From Planctomycetales bacterium ZRK34 (lineage in GTDB: Bacteria > Planctomycetota > Phycisphaerae > Phycisphaerales > Zrk34): DNA of 64,000 nucleotides. The notes beneath the pieces are model-generated. The model was not told the origin of the DNA, did not search any database, and saw only the letters and a program-made list of their open reading frames with translations. The position numbers were made by a program, and so were the translations under genes. Below, one piece after another: positions 27,984 to 36,465 of the stretch (position 1 is the stretch's first letter; every line of letters starts with the position of its first letter). The stretch is taken from positions 2,663,850-2,727,849 of the forward strand of contig CP050848.1 of the NCBI GenBank assembly GCA_014873095.1, given 5' to 3'.

Positions 27984-30689
27984 ATGTTCCCACGCGGGTT
28001 GAATCACGGGCTATGGATTGCTGTGTGCCTGCTGGCAGCCAGCGCCGGCTGGGCGACTCAGAAAACCGACGGGCGCGTTGTCACCATCGAGTGCGATCCC
28101 GCTGAAGCGCGTTTTGTGCAGCTAGTGATCCATCAGAGCCAGGGCGCGCCCGCCATCGATGAGTTGGAACTCTACGGGCCGGATGCCGCGCTGAACCTCG
28201 CGCGGCTCGACGGCGTCGTCATCCGTGCCTCGTCGCTGATCAAGGGCTACGCCATTCATCGTATTGAGCATCTTAACGACGGAGCGTATGGCAATGATCA
28301 CAGTTGGGTGGCGGCCGATCAGCGAGATCAATGGGTGCAGGTCGAGTGGCCGTCGGCGGTGCGTTTGAGCCGTGTCGTGTACTCCCGCGACCGCACGGGG
28401 CGCTACACCGATCGGATGCCGACCGGTGTGGAGGTGCGCATCTCGCTCGACGGCAAGCAGTGGAAGACCGTTGCCGACACCTGCCCGCCGTTCATGCATG
28501 GCGTGGCGCTGCCTGCCAACGGGACGATCCAGACGGATCAACTGCTTCGCTATGCCTTCGGTCATGAAGAACGAACCTGGCTGAGCAGCGGCGCATCGAA
28601 GACCGATCCGACGACACGCGCGCTGTCGGCCATGGCGGACATGATCGAACGCCTGGCGGCCAAGGGCGTGAATGTCGATGCGGAACGGGCACAACTGGCG
28701 GCATTCCGCAAGCGTGTTTCTGCTGCGGAGGCGAAGGCGGCTGCGGACCTGTTTTACGAGGTGCGCCTGGCCAAGCGTCAGTTGATGCTGCGCGATCCCG
28801 ACCTGGCATCGCTGCAACGCATCGTGTTCGTCAAGCGCCACCCGCTGGCCGCGTCGCATAATTACAGCGACATTCTCGATGCACACGGCGGTGGCGGCGG
28901 CGGAATCTACATGCTGAACATCCCGCGATCCGGCGATCGACTCGACCCCGTCAATGCCGACCTGACGTGTCTTTTCGATGCGGGCGAAGGCGTCGTGCGC
29001 GAAGCTTCGATAGACTTTGACCCGAAGCGTATCTACTTCGCGTATCGCCGACGGGTGAATGACTACTACCACCTGATGTCGATACATGCGGACGGCTCCG
29101 ATCTGCGTCAGCTCACCGACGGTCCTTTCTACGACTTTGATCCATGCGCGCTGCCGGATGGCGGGGTCGCGTTCGTCTCCACGCGATGCGCCAAGCGTTT
29201 TCTCTGCTGGCGTCCGCAGGCCTTCGTGCTGTTTCGGATGGACGCCGACGGGTCGAACATGCAGCCGCTGTCGTTTGCGAACCTGAGTGAATGGGCGCCG
29301 TCGATGATGAGCGACGGTCGCATTCTCTGGACGCGTTCGGAATACATCGACAAAGGCGCCGACTTCGGCCACACCCTCTGGGCGATCCGCCCTGACGGAA
29401 CCTACCCCGAACTGATTTTCGGCAACAACACCCGATACTGCTATGCCAACGGCCGCGAAGTTCCCGAGACCGGAGAAATCGTCACGGCACTGATGTCCCA
29501 CGGCGGCGACCACAATGGTCCGATCGCCTTGATCAATCCCGGCGAGGTCGGTCGGTACGACGCCGATCGCGTAAACATCATCACGCCGGACTCGCCGCCG
29601 CACTTCAATATGTCCTGGGCGAAGCGGGAAACCTTCCGCGAGCCGGTCCCGGTCAGCCGCGACTATTTTCTGGTCAGCCACGCGCCGGACGATCGCTTCG
29701 GCCTGTATGTCATCGACCGCTGGGGCAATCGCGAAGTGCTGTACCTGGACCCGATGATCGGGAGCATGTCCGCCAAGCCGTTTGTCCGTCGCCCCACGCC
29801 GCAGGTTGTCACTTCGCCGCCGGCGCATGAAGAGTCAGCCGAAGGCACGTTCTTCGTGGCGGATGTTTACGCGGGGTTGGAGCCTGCGGTCAGTCGCGGC
29901 CAGGTGAAGTATCTGCGTGTTGTCGAGGAAGTGCCTTCAACGCTTCAGCACATGCCCGACGGATCGTATCGCCGTGATCACGAATCATTTCTGGACTGGT
30001 ACGCCACACCGGTGCACAAAGTGTCGGGGCCCAACGGCTGGCCGAGCTACGTCGCCAAGGCCGATCTGGGCACGACGGTCGTCGAATCTGACGGCTCGGC
30101 CCATTTCCGCGTGCCGGCCGGACGGGTGCTGTACTTTCAGGCGCTCGACGAAAATTACAACGAGCTGCAGCGCATGCGCAGCGTCGTGCAGCTTCAGCCC
30201 GGCGAAACACGCGGGTGCATCGGCTGCCATGAAAGCCGCTCGGCGGCGCCGACATCGGGCGTCACCCCGCTGGCCATGATGCGCGAACCCGAAGCGCTGC
30301 AAGCACCGCCCTGGGGCGCCGGACCATTCTCTTATGAGCGGGTTGTTCAGCCTGCGTGGGATGCGCGATGTGTGAGTTGTCACGACGCGAAAGACCCTGT
30401 GAACCTGACGGGGACACTTGATGCTGAGAAGGTGCCGGCGTCATATCGAACACTGATCGAGAAGGGCTACGTACACTATTTCGACATGCACTGGAACCTG
30501 CGTCACCACCTTGCCCAGCCGCGCAGCTTTGGCACGCTCCGAAGCCCGCTGATTAAGCTGTTGGAAGCCGGTCATTACGACGTGGCGCTGACATCAGACC
30601 AAATGCGGGCGATCAAAGCATGGATCGACCTGAACGTTCCATTATGGCCGGACTACCAGTTCCGTAACTCACGCAGCCTCGACCCTTGA
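27984..30689 (+). CDS. HzsA-like multidomain cytochrome c protein with N-terminal discoidin-like domain
   Basis: About 901 aa. ATG 27984 is chosen since GGAGG at 27973-27977 gives 6-base spacing; the in-frame ATG at 27948 has no ribosome site. A signal peptide ends near 'SAGWA'. Residues about 25-170 are discoidin-like ('HLNDGAYGNDHSWVAADQ', 'SRDRTGRYTDRMPTGVEV'). The centre resembles the middle domain of the hydrazine synthase alpha subunit family ('HPLAASHNYSDILDAHGGGGGG', a TolB-like propeller 'SIDFDPKRIYFAYRRR'). The C-terminus carries two c-type haem motifs, C-I-G-C-H and C-V-S-C-H. Homologues are widespread in non-anammox planctomycetes, so hydrazine synthesis is not implied. It ends the cassette A transcription unit. 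Confidence 0.78.
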   Translation: MFPRGLNHGLWIAVCLLAASAGWATQKTDGRVVTIECDPAEARFVQLVIHQSQGAPAIDELELYGPDAALNLARLDGVVIRASSLIKGYAIHRIEHLNDGAYGNDHSWVAADQRDQWVQVEWPSAVRLSRVVYSRDRTGRYTDRMPTGVEVRISLDGKQWKTVADTCPPFMHGVALPANGTIQTDQLLRYAFGHEERTWLSSGASKTDPTTRALSAMADMIERLAAKGVNVDAERAQLAAFRKRVSAAEAKAAADLFYEVRLAKRQLMLRDPDLASLQRIVFVKRHPLAASHNYSDILDAHGGGGGGIYMLNIPRSGDRLDPVNADLTCLFDAGEGVVREASIDFDPKRIYFAYRRRVNDYYHLMSIHADGSDLRQLTDGPFYDFDPCALPDGGVAFVSTRCAKRFLCWRPQAFVLFRMDADGSNMQPLSFANLSEWAPSMMSDGRILWTRSEYIDKGADFGHTLWAIRPDGTYPELIFGNNTRYCYANGREVPETGEIVTALMSHGGDHNGPIALINPGEVGRYDADRVNIITPDSPPHFNMSWAKRETFREPVPVSRDYFLVSHAPDDRFGLYVIDRWGNREVLYLDPMIGSMSAKPFVRRPTPQVVTSPPAHEESAEGTFFVADVYAGLEPAVSRGQVKYLRVVEEVPSTLQHMPDGSYRRDHESFLDWYATPVHKVSGPNGWPSYVAKADLGTTVVESDGSAHFRVPAGRVLYFQALDENYNELQRMRSVVQLQPGETRGCIGCHESRSAAPTSGVTPLAMMREPEALQAPPWGAGPFSYERVVQPAWDARCVSCHDAKDPVNLTGTLDAEKVPASYRTLIEKGYVHYFDMHWNLRHHLAQPRSFGTLRSPLIKLLEAGHYDVALTSDQMRAIKAWIDLNVPLWPDYQFRNSRSLDP

Positions 30690-30931
30690 ACCTTTTCTCA
30701 GTTTCCTCCTCTGGGAAAAGCGACCTCCATCAGCACCAGAAATAGCTGCTTGGCGTTTGAACTTTGCAAACGTTGGTCTGGGGCAGCATCCACGCCGAAT
30801 ATAGAATGAATCGCGTATGTTGCTTGAACTGTCCGTCACATTCCCAAATCAAGACTTATTGAGGCATAACAACATGGCCTCATACGACTAAATGACAATC
30901 GGTTGACAAGGTAGCTCTGCGTTCACACGAG

Positions 30932-31714
30932 TCACTGACCTGCAAATCGCTTTCGATAAGCTGAAGGTGTCATTTTGAATCGACCGGCAAAGTGTTGGCT
31001 GAACCGTGATGGATCGGCGTATCCGACGATGGCGGCAATTCGCTGGATGGGTAGATTGGTTTGTCGCAACTGATCAGCCGCCTTCTGCATGCGCAATTCA
31101 CGCAGGTAGTCAGTGAATGTCATGCCATGCATTTCGCGAAACAGTCGCGCCAAATGTCCGGTGCTGACACCCGAGACATGACGGGCCAGGAATTCCAGGC
31201 GAATCGGCTCTGCGAGATGAAACGCGATATAAGCTGACGCACGAGCCACGGGATCGTGCGGCAGTGAAGCATCGTCGGTGTACTCGGCTAGTCGATACCA
31301 CACCGCATTCAGATGCGCCCGAGCGGCATCTTCGGCAGCGACGCTGTCACCATCACAGATCGCATCGACGATCGGTCGATGCGCCTCGAAGAGCACACGC
31401 AGGTCTGGCCAGCAGGCGCGCAGCGTTTCAACATGAAACGGTTTCATGTTCGCCGCCACCACAAGCCAGGTTTCGTGCAAGCCGTCGACATGGGCCATAT
31501 CAACGATCGTGGTGTGCAGTGTTGAGTCGGCGGCGTCGAAACATTCGTAATCACCGACATCGCAGGCAGCGTGCATCTGATCGAATACGTTGAGCAACGG
31601 TTCTGGATCAGCGCCTTCTTGCACGCGACGGGCAGCATAGCGGGCGGCAAAAGCATCGATCGTCGCACGCAGGTCGGTGACAGCTCTCATGGGTGTCAGG
31701 TTATCCAGCTTCAC
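30932..31714 (-). CDS. Transcription regulator: FCD sensor domain fused to AraC-type DNA-binding domain
   Basis: 260-aa regulator. Residues 1 to about 150 match the all-helical FCD (FadR C-terminal) ligand domain: 'LRATIDAFAARYAARR', 'FDAADSTLHTTIVDMAHVDGL', 'EAHRPIVDAICDGD' with the metal/ligand-binding Asp, His residues in FCD-like positions. Residues about 160-260 are an AraC/XylS pair of helix-turn-helix motifs: 'LEFLARHVSGVSTGHLARLFRE' and 'IQRIAAIVGYADPSRFSQHF', ending 'KMTPSAYRKRF'. FCD domains normally sit behind GntR-type winged helices and bind organic acids with a metal; the AraC partner is unusual. It is divergent from the gene block 31915-37601 and probably regulates it. Confidence 0.82.
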   Translation of the reverse strand: MKLDNLTPMRAVTDLRATIDAFAARYAARRVQEGADPEPLLNVFDQMHAACDVGDYECFDAADSTLHTTIVDMAHVDGLHETWLVVAANMKPFHVETLRACWPDLRVLFEAHRPIVDAICDGDSVAAEDAARAHLNAVWYRLAEYTDDASLPHDPVARASAYIAFHLAEPIRLEFLARHVSGVSTGHLARLFREMHGMTFTDYLRELRMQKAADQLRQTNLPIQRIAAIVGYADPSRFSQHFAGRFKMTPSAYRKRFAGQ

Positions 31715-31914
31715 AGCAGAGGCCCACCTTTCGGGTCTATTCTATGCCAAATCACGCGCATGGATATGTGAGGTTGGATATTGGCTGAATTTCCCTTGCA
31801 ATGCAGTAGATGCGGAGTAATGATCAGCATGGAGGCTGTCGCGGAACTATTCATCTCTATGCAGATTTTAACAGCGACATCGCAGCTCATGTGACACCTG
31901 TGGGAGCATACATC

Positions 31915-33483
31915 GTGAGAATCGAGAAGCACATCAAGCACGTTCTGGTCATCACCACCATGTTCGCGTTGGGTCTCAGTACCCAGATTCGGGCCGAGGC
32001 GATCACCGACATCGCCGGTCGGGTCTTTCATGTCGACGCCACGCAGATCGCGCCACAGACGGACAATTCCGATCTGGCGGCCTGGTACGATCTGTCCGGC
32101 AACGATTTGGATGCGACCGAAGCGACCATTGCTGAGCAACCGAACTACCTGGTCGCTGCGCAGAACGGTCGAGCCGTAGTGGAATTCGCCGGCGGACAAT
32201 GGCTCGGTACGGCCGCCACCAATCTGCTGACCGGTGATGCGACAGACGACTTCACGATCTTCGCGGTGTACCAACACGACAACGTCAGCTCGGATCGAAC
32301 CGTCGTGGCGCAGTTCGACTACCCCAATGCCGATCGCGAGTGGATCTACTTCACCAATGGCGGCAATTCGCTGTTCCGCACTTCCAGCGACGGCAGCACG
32401 AATACCAACACCATCGGCTTCGGATCGGCCCCCACCGGTGCGTATCACGTGGACGCCATCACCAAAGCCGGTTCGTCGACGACGCTGATGCGCGATGGAG
32501 CTTCAATCGCCGGCTCAGGCACGACCGCGACCAATGTCTATGGTGATGCGACGCCAATCCTGCTCGGAGCCGTCGGCGATCACGCAGCCGGTTCGCCGGT
32601 GTCTGGACTCGACGGGAAGATTGCGGAACTCCTCATCTACGATCGCACATTGTCTACGGCTGAACGTCAGCGAGTCGAAACATATCTGCACAACAAATGG
32701 ACCGCTGCGCCCAAGCCGGGCCTGATCGCTCACGAGGGCTTCGAATACGCCACAGCCGGTGTGGGGGGGGATGCTGACCAGGCGGAGCACGGCGGATTCG
32801 GCTTCTCCGGCGCCTGGACCAACGTCAACAATACCGTCACATTCGACACCACCGCCAGCCTCGCGCCCGTTACCGGCTCAGGCAACACGGCCAACGGCGG
32901 CATGATTGTTGATGGTTCCGACGATTCCCGCGCCCAGCGCACGTTGACCTCCGCCATCGACTTCGATGCCGACGGCACGTATTACCTCAGCGTCCTGATG
33001 CGCAAGTCCGACGCCGACAACACCGGCGCCGGTGAGTTTCATCAGTTTCTGCTGGTGGACGGCGCCGCTGAGAAACTCGTCATTGGTACTGATTCCTTCG
33101 AGAGACTCACACTCAGCGACATCGCCGCCGGCGGGACCGGCCCGACCATGCTGCACGACGAGACCTACCTGCTGGTCGCCAAAATCGTGACCAACGCTTC
33201 AGGTAACGACGAATATTTCCTCAAGGCGTTCGGTAGCGGTGCGGTCGACAGCTTTGACGACTTGGTTCCGACAAGCGAACCGGTGAGTTGGGATTTGACC
33301 TTCTCCGGCGTCATCACGGGCCTCGGCAGCAGCATCGAGCTGCGCTCTGGCGCTAACTCGATCGGCTACTACGACGATATCCGTCTGGGCACAACGTGGA
33401 CGTCGGTCGCCAGTGTGCCGACGCCCACGGCACTATCCGCGGGATTAGCGCTGATGGTTCTTGTCGCACGGCGGCGGCGATGA
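31915..33483 (+). CDS. PEP-CTERM-like exported protein with LamG-like domain
   Basis: About 522 aa starting at GTG 31915, chosen because GGGAG at 31902-31906 gives 8-base spacing and the signal peptide (IKHVLVITTMFALGLSTQIRAEA) follows at once. A LamG-like domain covers about 20-265: 'DLAAWYDLSGNDLDATEA', 'DDFTIFAVYQHD', ending 'GKIAELLIYDRTLSTAERQ'. It is related to the LamG domains of cassette A. A second, unassigned beta-rich domain fills about 270-495. The C-terminus VPTPTALSAGLALMV...RRRR is a PEP-CTERM tail in which PEP has become PTP. It is followed after 23 bases by a pseudopilin gene. No sigma/anti-sigma pair precedes it; the divergent FCD-AraC gene takes that place. Confidence 0.82.
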   Translation: MRIEKHIKHVLVITTMFALGLSTQIRAEAITDIAGRVFHVDATQIAPQTDNSDLAAWYDLSGNDLDATEATIAEQPNYLVAAQNGRAVVEFAGGQWLGTAATNLLTGDATDDFTIFAVYQHDNVSSDRTVVAQFDYPNADREWIYFTNGGNSLFRTSSDGSTNTNTIGFGSAPTGAYHVDAITKAGSSTTLMRDGASIAGSGTTATNVYGDATPILLGAVGDHAAGSPVSGLDGKIAELLIYDRTLSTAERQRVETYLHNKWTAAPKPGLIAHEGFEYATAGVGGDADQAEHGGFGFSGAWTNVNNTVTFDTTASLAPVTGSGNTANGGMIVDGSDDSRAQRTLTSAIDFDADGTYYLSVLMRKSDADNTGAGEFHQFLLVDGAAEKLVIGTDSFERLTLSDIAAGGTGPTMLHDETYLLVAKIVTNASGNDEYFLKAFGSGAVDSFDDLVPTSEPVSWDLTFSGVITGLGSSIELRSGANSIGYYDDIRLGTTWTSVASVPTPTALSAGLALMVLVARRRR

Positions 33484-33506
33484 GTCACAACACGAATTGA
33501 GTATTC

Positions 33507-34229
33507 ATGAGTCGAACGATTGCACAACATGGATTCACGTTGATCGAACTGCTGGTCGTTGTTTCGATCATCGCACTGCTGATCGCGATTCTTCTGCCGT
33601 CGCTGCAGAAGGCCAGAGAAACAGCGCAGATCGTCGCGTGTGGTTCAAACGCACGGCAGATCAACATGGCCATCATCATGTATGCCCAGGACCAGCGTCA
33701 GGAGTATCCAAATCACGACAAGATGGGTCGCAGCAACACGCTCTTCGGCGGCACACTGGGGCGGTGCAATCAGCCGCCGGTCAATCTCAACCATGGCGCA
33801 GCGGTCTACGGGGCCGATCGTCGGATCACCAATCCCTACCTTGGCGTTGAGAGTGGTGTCGATCCGGGACTGCAAATCAAGGTCCACCAATGCCCGGCAG
33901 ATCGCGGCACGCCGGATGTCTACGACCAGTATGAGATCACCACGTATTACCTGTTCGGTACGTCATACAACTACAACTACTATGCCCCACAGGCCCCGCG
34001 GCCGATCACGCTGCCCCTGTCACGACTGGTCAACATCAGCCGCCCGGACTTCACCGTCGTGATTGGCGATGCCACCATCTGGAACTATTACAACTGGCCC
34101 ACCGAGCGCCGCCAGCGCTGGCACGATGAGGAAAAACCCACCGCCAATATCGCTTTTGCCGATGGTCATGTGAGTTACCTCGACGTGCTGCCGGAAAACA
34201 CCAACGTCAACTACTCCTTCATCCCATGA
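33507..34229 (+). CDS. Type II secretion-like pseudopilin
   Basis: 240-aa prepilin-like protein with leader MSRTIAQHG cleaved before [26 protein letters not shown], the class III prepilin signature with Glu5 of the mature protein. The C-terminal region has the His...AspGly motif with a longer spacing than the usual nine residues ('WHDEEKPTANIAFADGH'). It pairs with the upstream PEP-CTERM-like gene, as pseudopilin genes do in cassettes A, B and C. Its sequence resembles the cassette B pseudopilin near the C-terminus ('RWHDE'/'YWHDE'). Confidence 0.87.
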   Translation: MSRTIAQHGFTLIELLVVVSIIALLIAILLPSLQKARETAQIVACGSNARQINMAIIMYAQDQRQEYPNHDKMGRSNTLFGGTLGRCNQPPVNLNHGAAVYGADRRITNPYLGVESGVDPGLQIKVHQCPADRGTPDVYDQYEITTYYLFGTSYNYNYYAPQAPRPITLPLSRLVNISRPDFTVVIGDATIWNYYNWPTERRQRWHDEEKPTANIAFADGHVSYLDVLPENTNVNYSFIP

Positions 34230-34352
34230 ACTCACCCTGTCCAATCGCGCGCCGGATTGTGCGGATCATGCGCCGCCGCTGAGGATGATGGATGAGCCGT
34301 GAAACGGCGCGTAGCCTTGCTTGCTTTCAAACAACACACGTGGAGATTCGTT

Positions 34353-35267
34353 ATGACTGTTTTTCGTGGTTTGTATCCGCCGCTGATTACACCGTTCGAT
34401 GAAGCCGGCCGCATCGATGAACAGGCGCTACGCGATCATGTGGACTTTGTGATCGAAGGCGGCGTCGACGGGATGTGCGCCGGATCATCAACTGGTGAAT
34501 TCATGAACCTGACGCGGGCGGAGTGGGAGTCGGTGCTTGGCATCGTCAAGGATCAGAACCGCGGTCGCGTGCCGCTGATCGCCGGGGGCGCCTGGATGAG
34601 CACGGCCGGAACGATCGAGCGCTGCCGCTATGCCGAGTCACTCGGATACGACGGCTTGCTGGTCATCAGCCCGTGGTACCAGGTCCACACGCAGCGCGAG
34701 TTGTATGCCCATTTCAAGGCGATTCGCGAGGCGGTCAACATCCCCGTGATGGTTTACAACAACCCGCCGGTCACCGGCGTGCAACTTTCGGTTGATCTGC
34801 TGGAGCGGTTGTACCGTGACGACATCGTACAGTACCTCAAGGACGCGGATTCGGACCCGTACACGATCAGTCGCCTGCGCATGCGGCTCGGCGACGAAAC
34901 GCACCTGTTCTACGGTCATGACAACAACGCCATGGGCGCGTTCGCCTTTGGCGCGACCGGGTGGGTCAGCGGCAGCGCCAATACATGCCCGGAATTGTGG
35001 TCGAAGTTCGTCCATCTGTGTATCGATGACAACGATTATGTGACCGCCCGGAAGTTGTGGTATCGCATTCTGCCGTTTATCGAGATTGTCACGGTCGGCG
35101 TCGGCGGCGAGCGGGCGGACTGGATCGCTGTGATCAAGCGCGGCTTGGAGTTGCGTGGCCGTCGAGTCGGCAGTGTGCGTGCCCCGATGCTGCCGCTGAC
35201 CGATGAGGTTGATGCGAAAGTCGTTGCGGCCATCGATGCGATGGGCATCGCCGAGACCGTCGCCTGA
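34353..35267 (+). CDS. Dihydrodipicolinate synthase / N-acetylneuraminate lyase family aldolase
   Basis: 304-aa class I aldolase of the DapA/NanA family. The start at 34353 has GGAG 7 bases upstream; the longer upstream reading lacks one. Key residues seen: Tyr135 in 'VYNNPP' and the Schiff-base Lys163 in 'QYLKDADSD', plus a substrate-carboxylate loop 'GSSTGEF' (residues 44-50). The family cleaves or joins pyruvate with an aldehyde; subfamily cannot be set from sequence alone because the 'SSTGE' loop is common to DapA-like and lyase-like members. Placed between a pseudopilin and a sialidase-like gene with a BASS transporter after it, a catabolic lyase is more likely than lysine synthesis. That is inference. 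Confidence 0.88.
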   Translation: MTVFRGLYPPLITPFDEAGRIDEQALRDHVDFVIEGGVDGMCAGSSTGEFMNLTRAEWESVLGIVKDQNRGRVPLIAGGAWMSTAGTIERCRYAESLGYDGLLVISPWYQVHTQRELYAHFKAIREAVNIPVMVYNNPPVTGVQLSVDLLERLYRDDIVQYLKDADSDPYTISRLRMRLGDETHLFYGHDNNAMGAFAFGATGWVSGSANTCPELWSKFVHLCIDDNDYVTARKLWYRILPFIEIVTVGVGGERADWIAVIKRGLELRGRRVGSVRAPMLPLTDEVDAKVVAAIDAMGIAETVA

Positions 35268-35292
35268 GGCGTTTGAATACCAGGAGTCGTGC

Positions 35293-36465
35293 ATGTTTCA
35301 ACAAATGATTCGAATCTTTGCGGGCATCGTGATCGCTCTGCACGTTGCGGGTTTGGTCAATGCATCGGAGAAAGCGTTGCTGTGGGATACGTCGACGCCG
35401 TTGCCGAAGAGTGCGGAACTGGCGGCACTACCAGGCGTCGAGTTTCACGTGATCAAACGCCGCGATGTGAAGGCGGACGGATACAACTGGTTGCACGGCG
35501 TGGCGCTGGCCTGGCACAAAGGCAAGTTGTACGCTTCGTTCGGCCTGAACGCCGGGGCTGAGAACACCGCCAGTGAGGTCGCCGCCTGGACGGTGTCCGA
35601 AGACGGCGGCAAAACGTGGAGCCCGGTGCGCATCATTGATGCGGGCGACGAGTCCGACAAGCACGCAGTCAGTCACGGCGTGTTCTGCTCGCAGGCCGGC
35701 AAACTTTGGGCTTTTATGGGTAGTTTCTACGGCCACATGCAGCGGGTACACATGCGGGCGTATGTCCTGAATGAAACCACGGGGCAATGGGAGGCCCGAG
35801 GCGAGGTGGCCGGCGAAGGCTTCTGGCCGATGCAGGAACCGATTCGCATGGCTGATGGCAATTACATTCTCGGCGGTTTGATCAGCGGCAATGGATACGG
35901 CGGCGTGGACGACCCGGCGGCTGTGGCCATCAGCGATGGTGAAAACCTGGTACGGTGGCGTGTCGTAGTGATCCCCAAGCCCAAGCAATTGAACATGTGG
36001 GGCGAGTCGACGGTGATCGTCGATGGCGCGCGCATTCTGAACATTTCGCGCTTTCGCGAACCACGGGCGTTGATGTCGGTCAGCGAGGACTACGGGCGGA
36101 CCTGGTCGATGATTCAGCCGAGCAATCTGCCCATGGCCGCCTCCAAGCCCTATGCGGGAACGCTCTCGACGGGCCAGCGTTATCTGATCTGCACGACAAC
36201 CGCCGATGCCGGTAACCGACGAAGCCCGTTAACCATTGCGGTCAGTCGGCCGGGTGAAGATCGCTTCTGCCGTGTGTTCAAAATCCGTGACGCAGAACAC
36301 GACGGGCCCGGCGAGTCGCATCCCAAAGCGAGATTGTCGTATCCTTACGCTGTAGAACACGACGGCAAACTCTACGTCGGATACTCCAACAGCGGCGATC
36401 GCGGCGGCAACCGCAACAGCGCCGAACTGGCCGTAATCCCGATTCAATCGTTGTCCGTGGAGTGA
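35293..36465 (+). CDS. Exported sialidase-like (BNR/Asp-box) beta-propeller protein
   Basis: 390-aa protein beginning at ATG 35293 (AGGAG 6 bases upstream). A signal peptide covers residues 1-24. Two Asp boxes, 'SEDGGKTW' and 'SEDYGRTW', mark a six-bladed sialidase-like propeller. The family includes exo-sialidases and many proteins acting on or binding other glycans, so the name is structural rather than functional; an arginine triad was not confirmed. Its stop overlaps the start of the transporter gene by four bases (GTGA). Together with the aldolase it could release and cleave a sialic-acid-like or other keto-sugar acid, which is inference. Confidence 0.78.
   Translation: MFQQMIRIFAGIVIALHVAGLVNASEKALLWDTSTPLPKSAELAALPGVEFHVIKRRDVKADGYNWLHGVALAWHKGKLYASFGLNAGAENTASEVAAWTVSEDGGKTWSPVRIIDAGDESDKHAVSHGVFCSQAGKLWAFMGSFYGHMQRVHMRAYVLNETTGQWEARGEVAGEGFWPMQEPIRMADGNYILGGLISGNGYGGVDDPAAVAISDGENLVRWRVVVIPKPKQLNMWGESTVIVDGARILNISRFREPRALMSVSEDYGRTWSMIQPSNLPMAASKPYAGTLSTGQRYLICTTTADAGNRRSPLTIAVSRPGEDRFCRVFKIRDAEHDGPGESHPKARLSYPYAVEHDGKLYVGYSNSGDRGGNRNSAELAVIPIQSLSVE

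Noticed and set aside
27984..30689. Evidence for anammox metabolism
   Set aside because: Resemblance is to one domain family that is widespread in non-anammox planctomycetes; no partner subunits are present.
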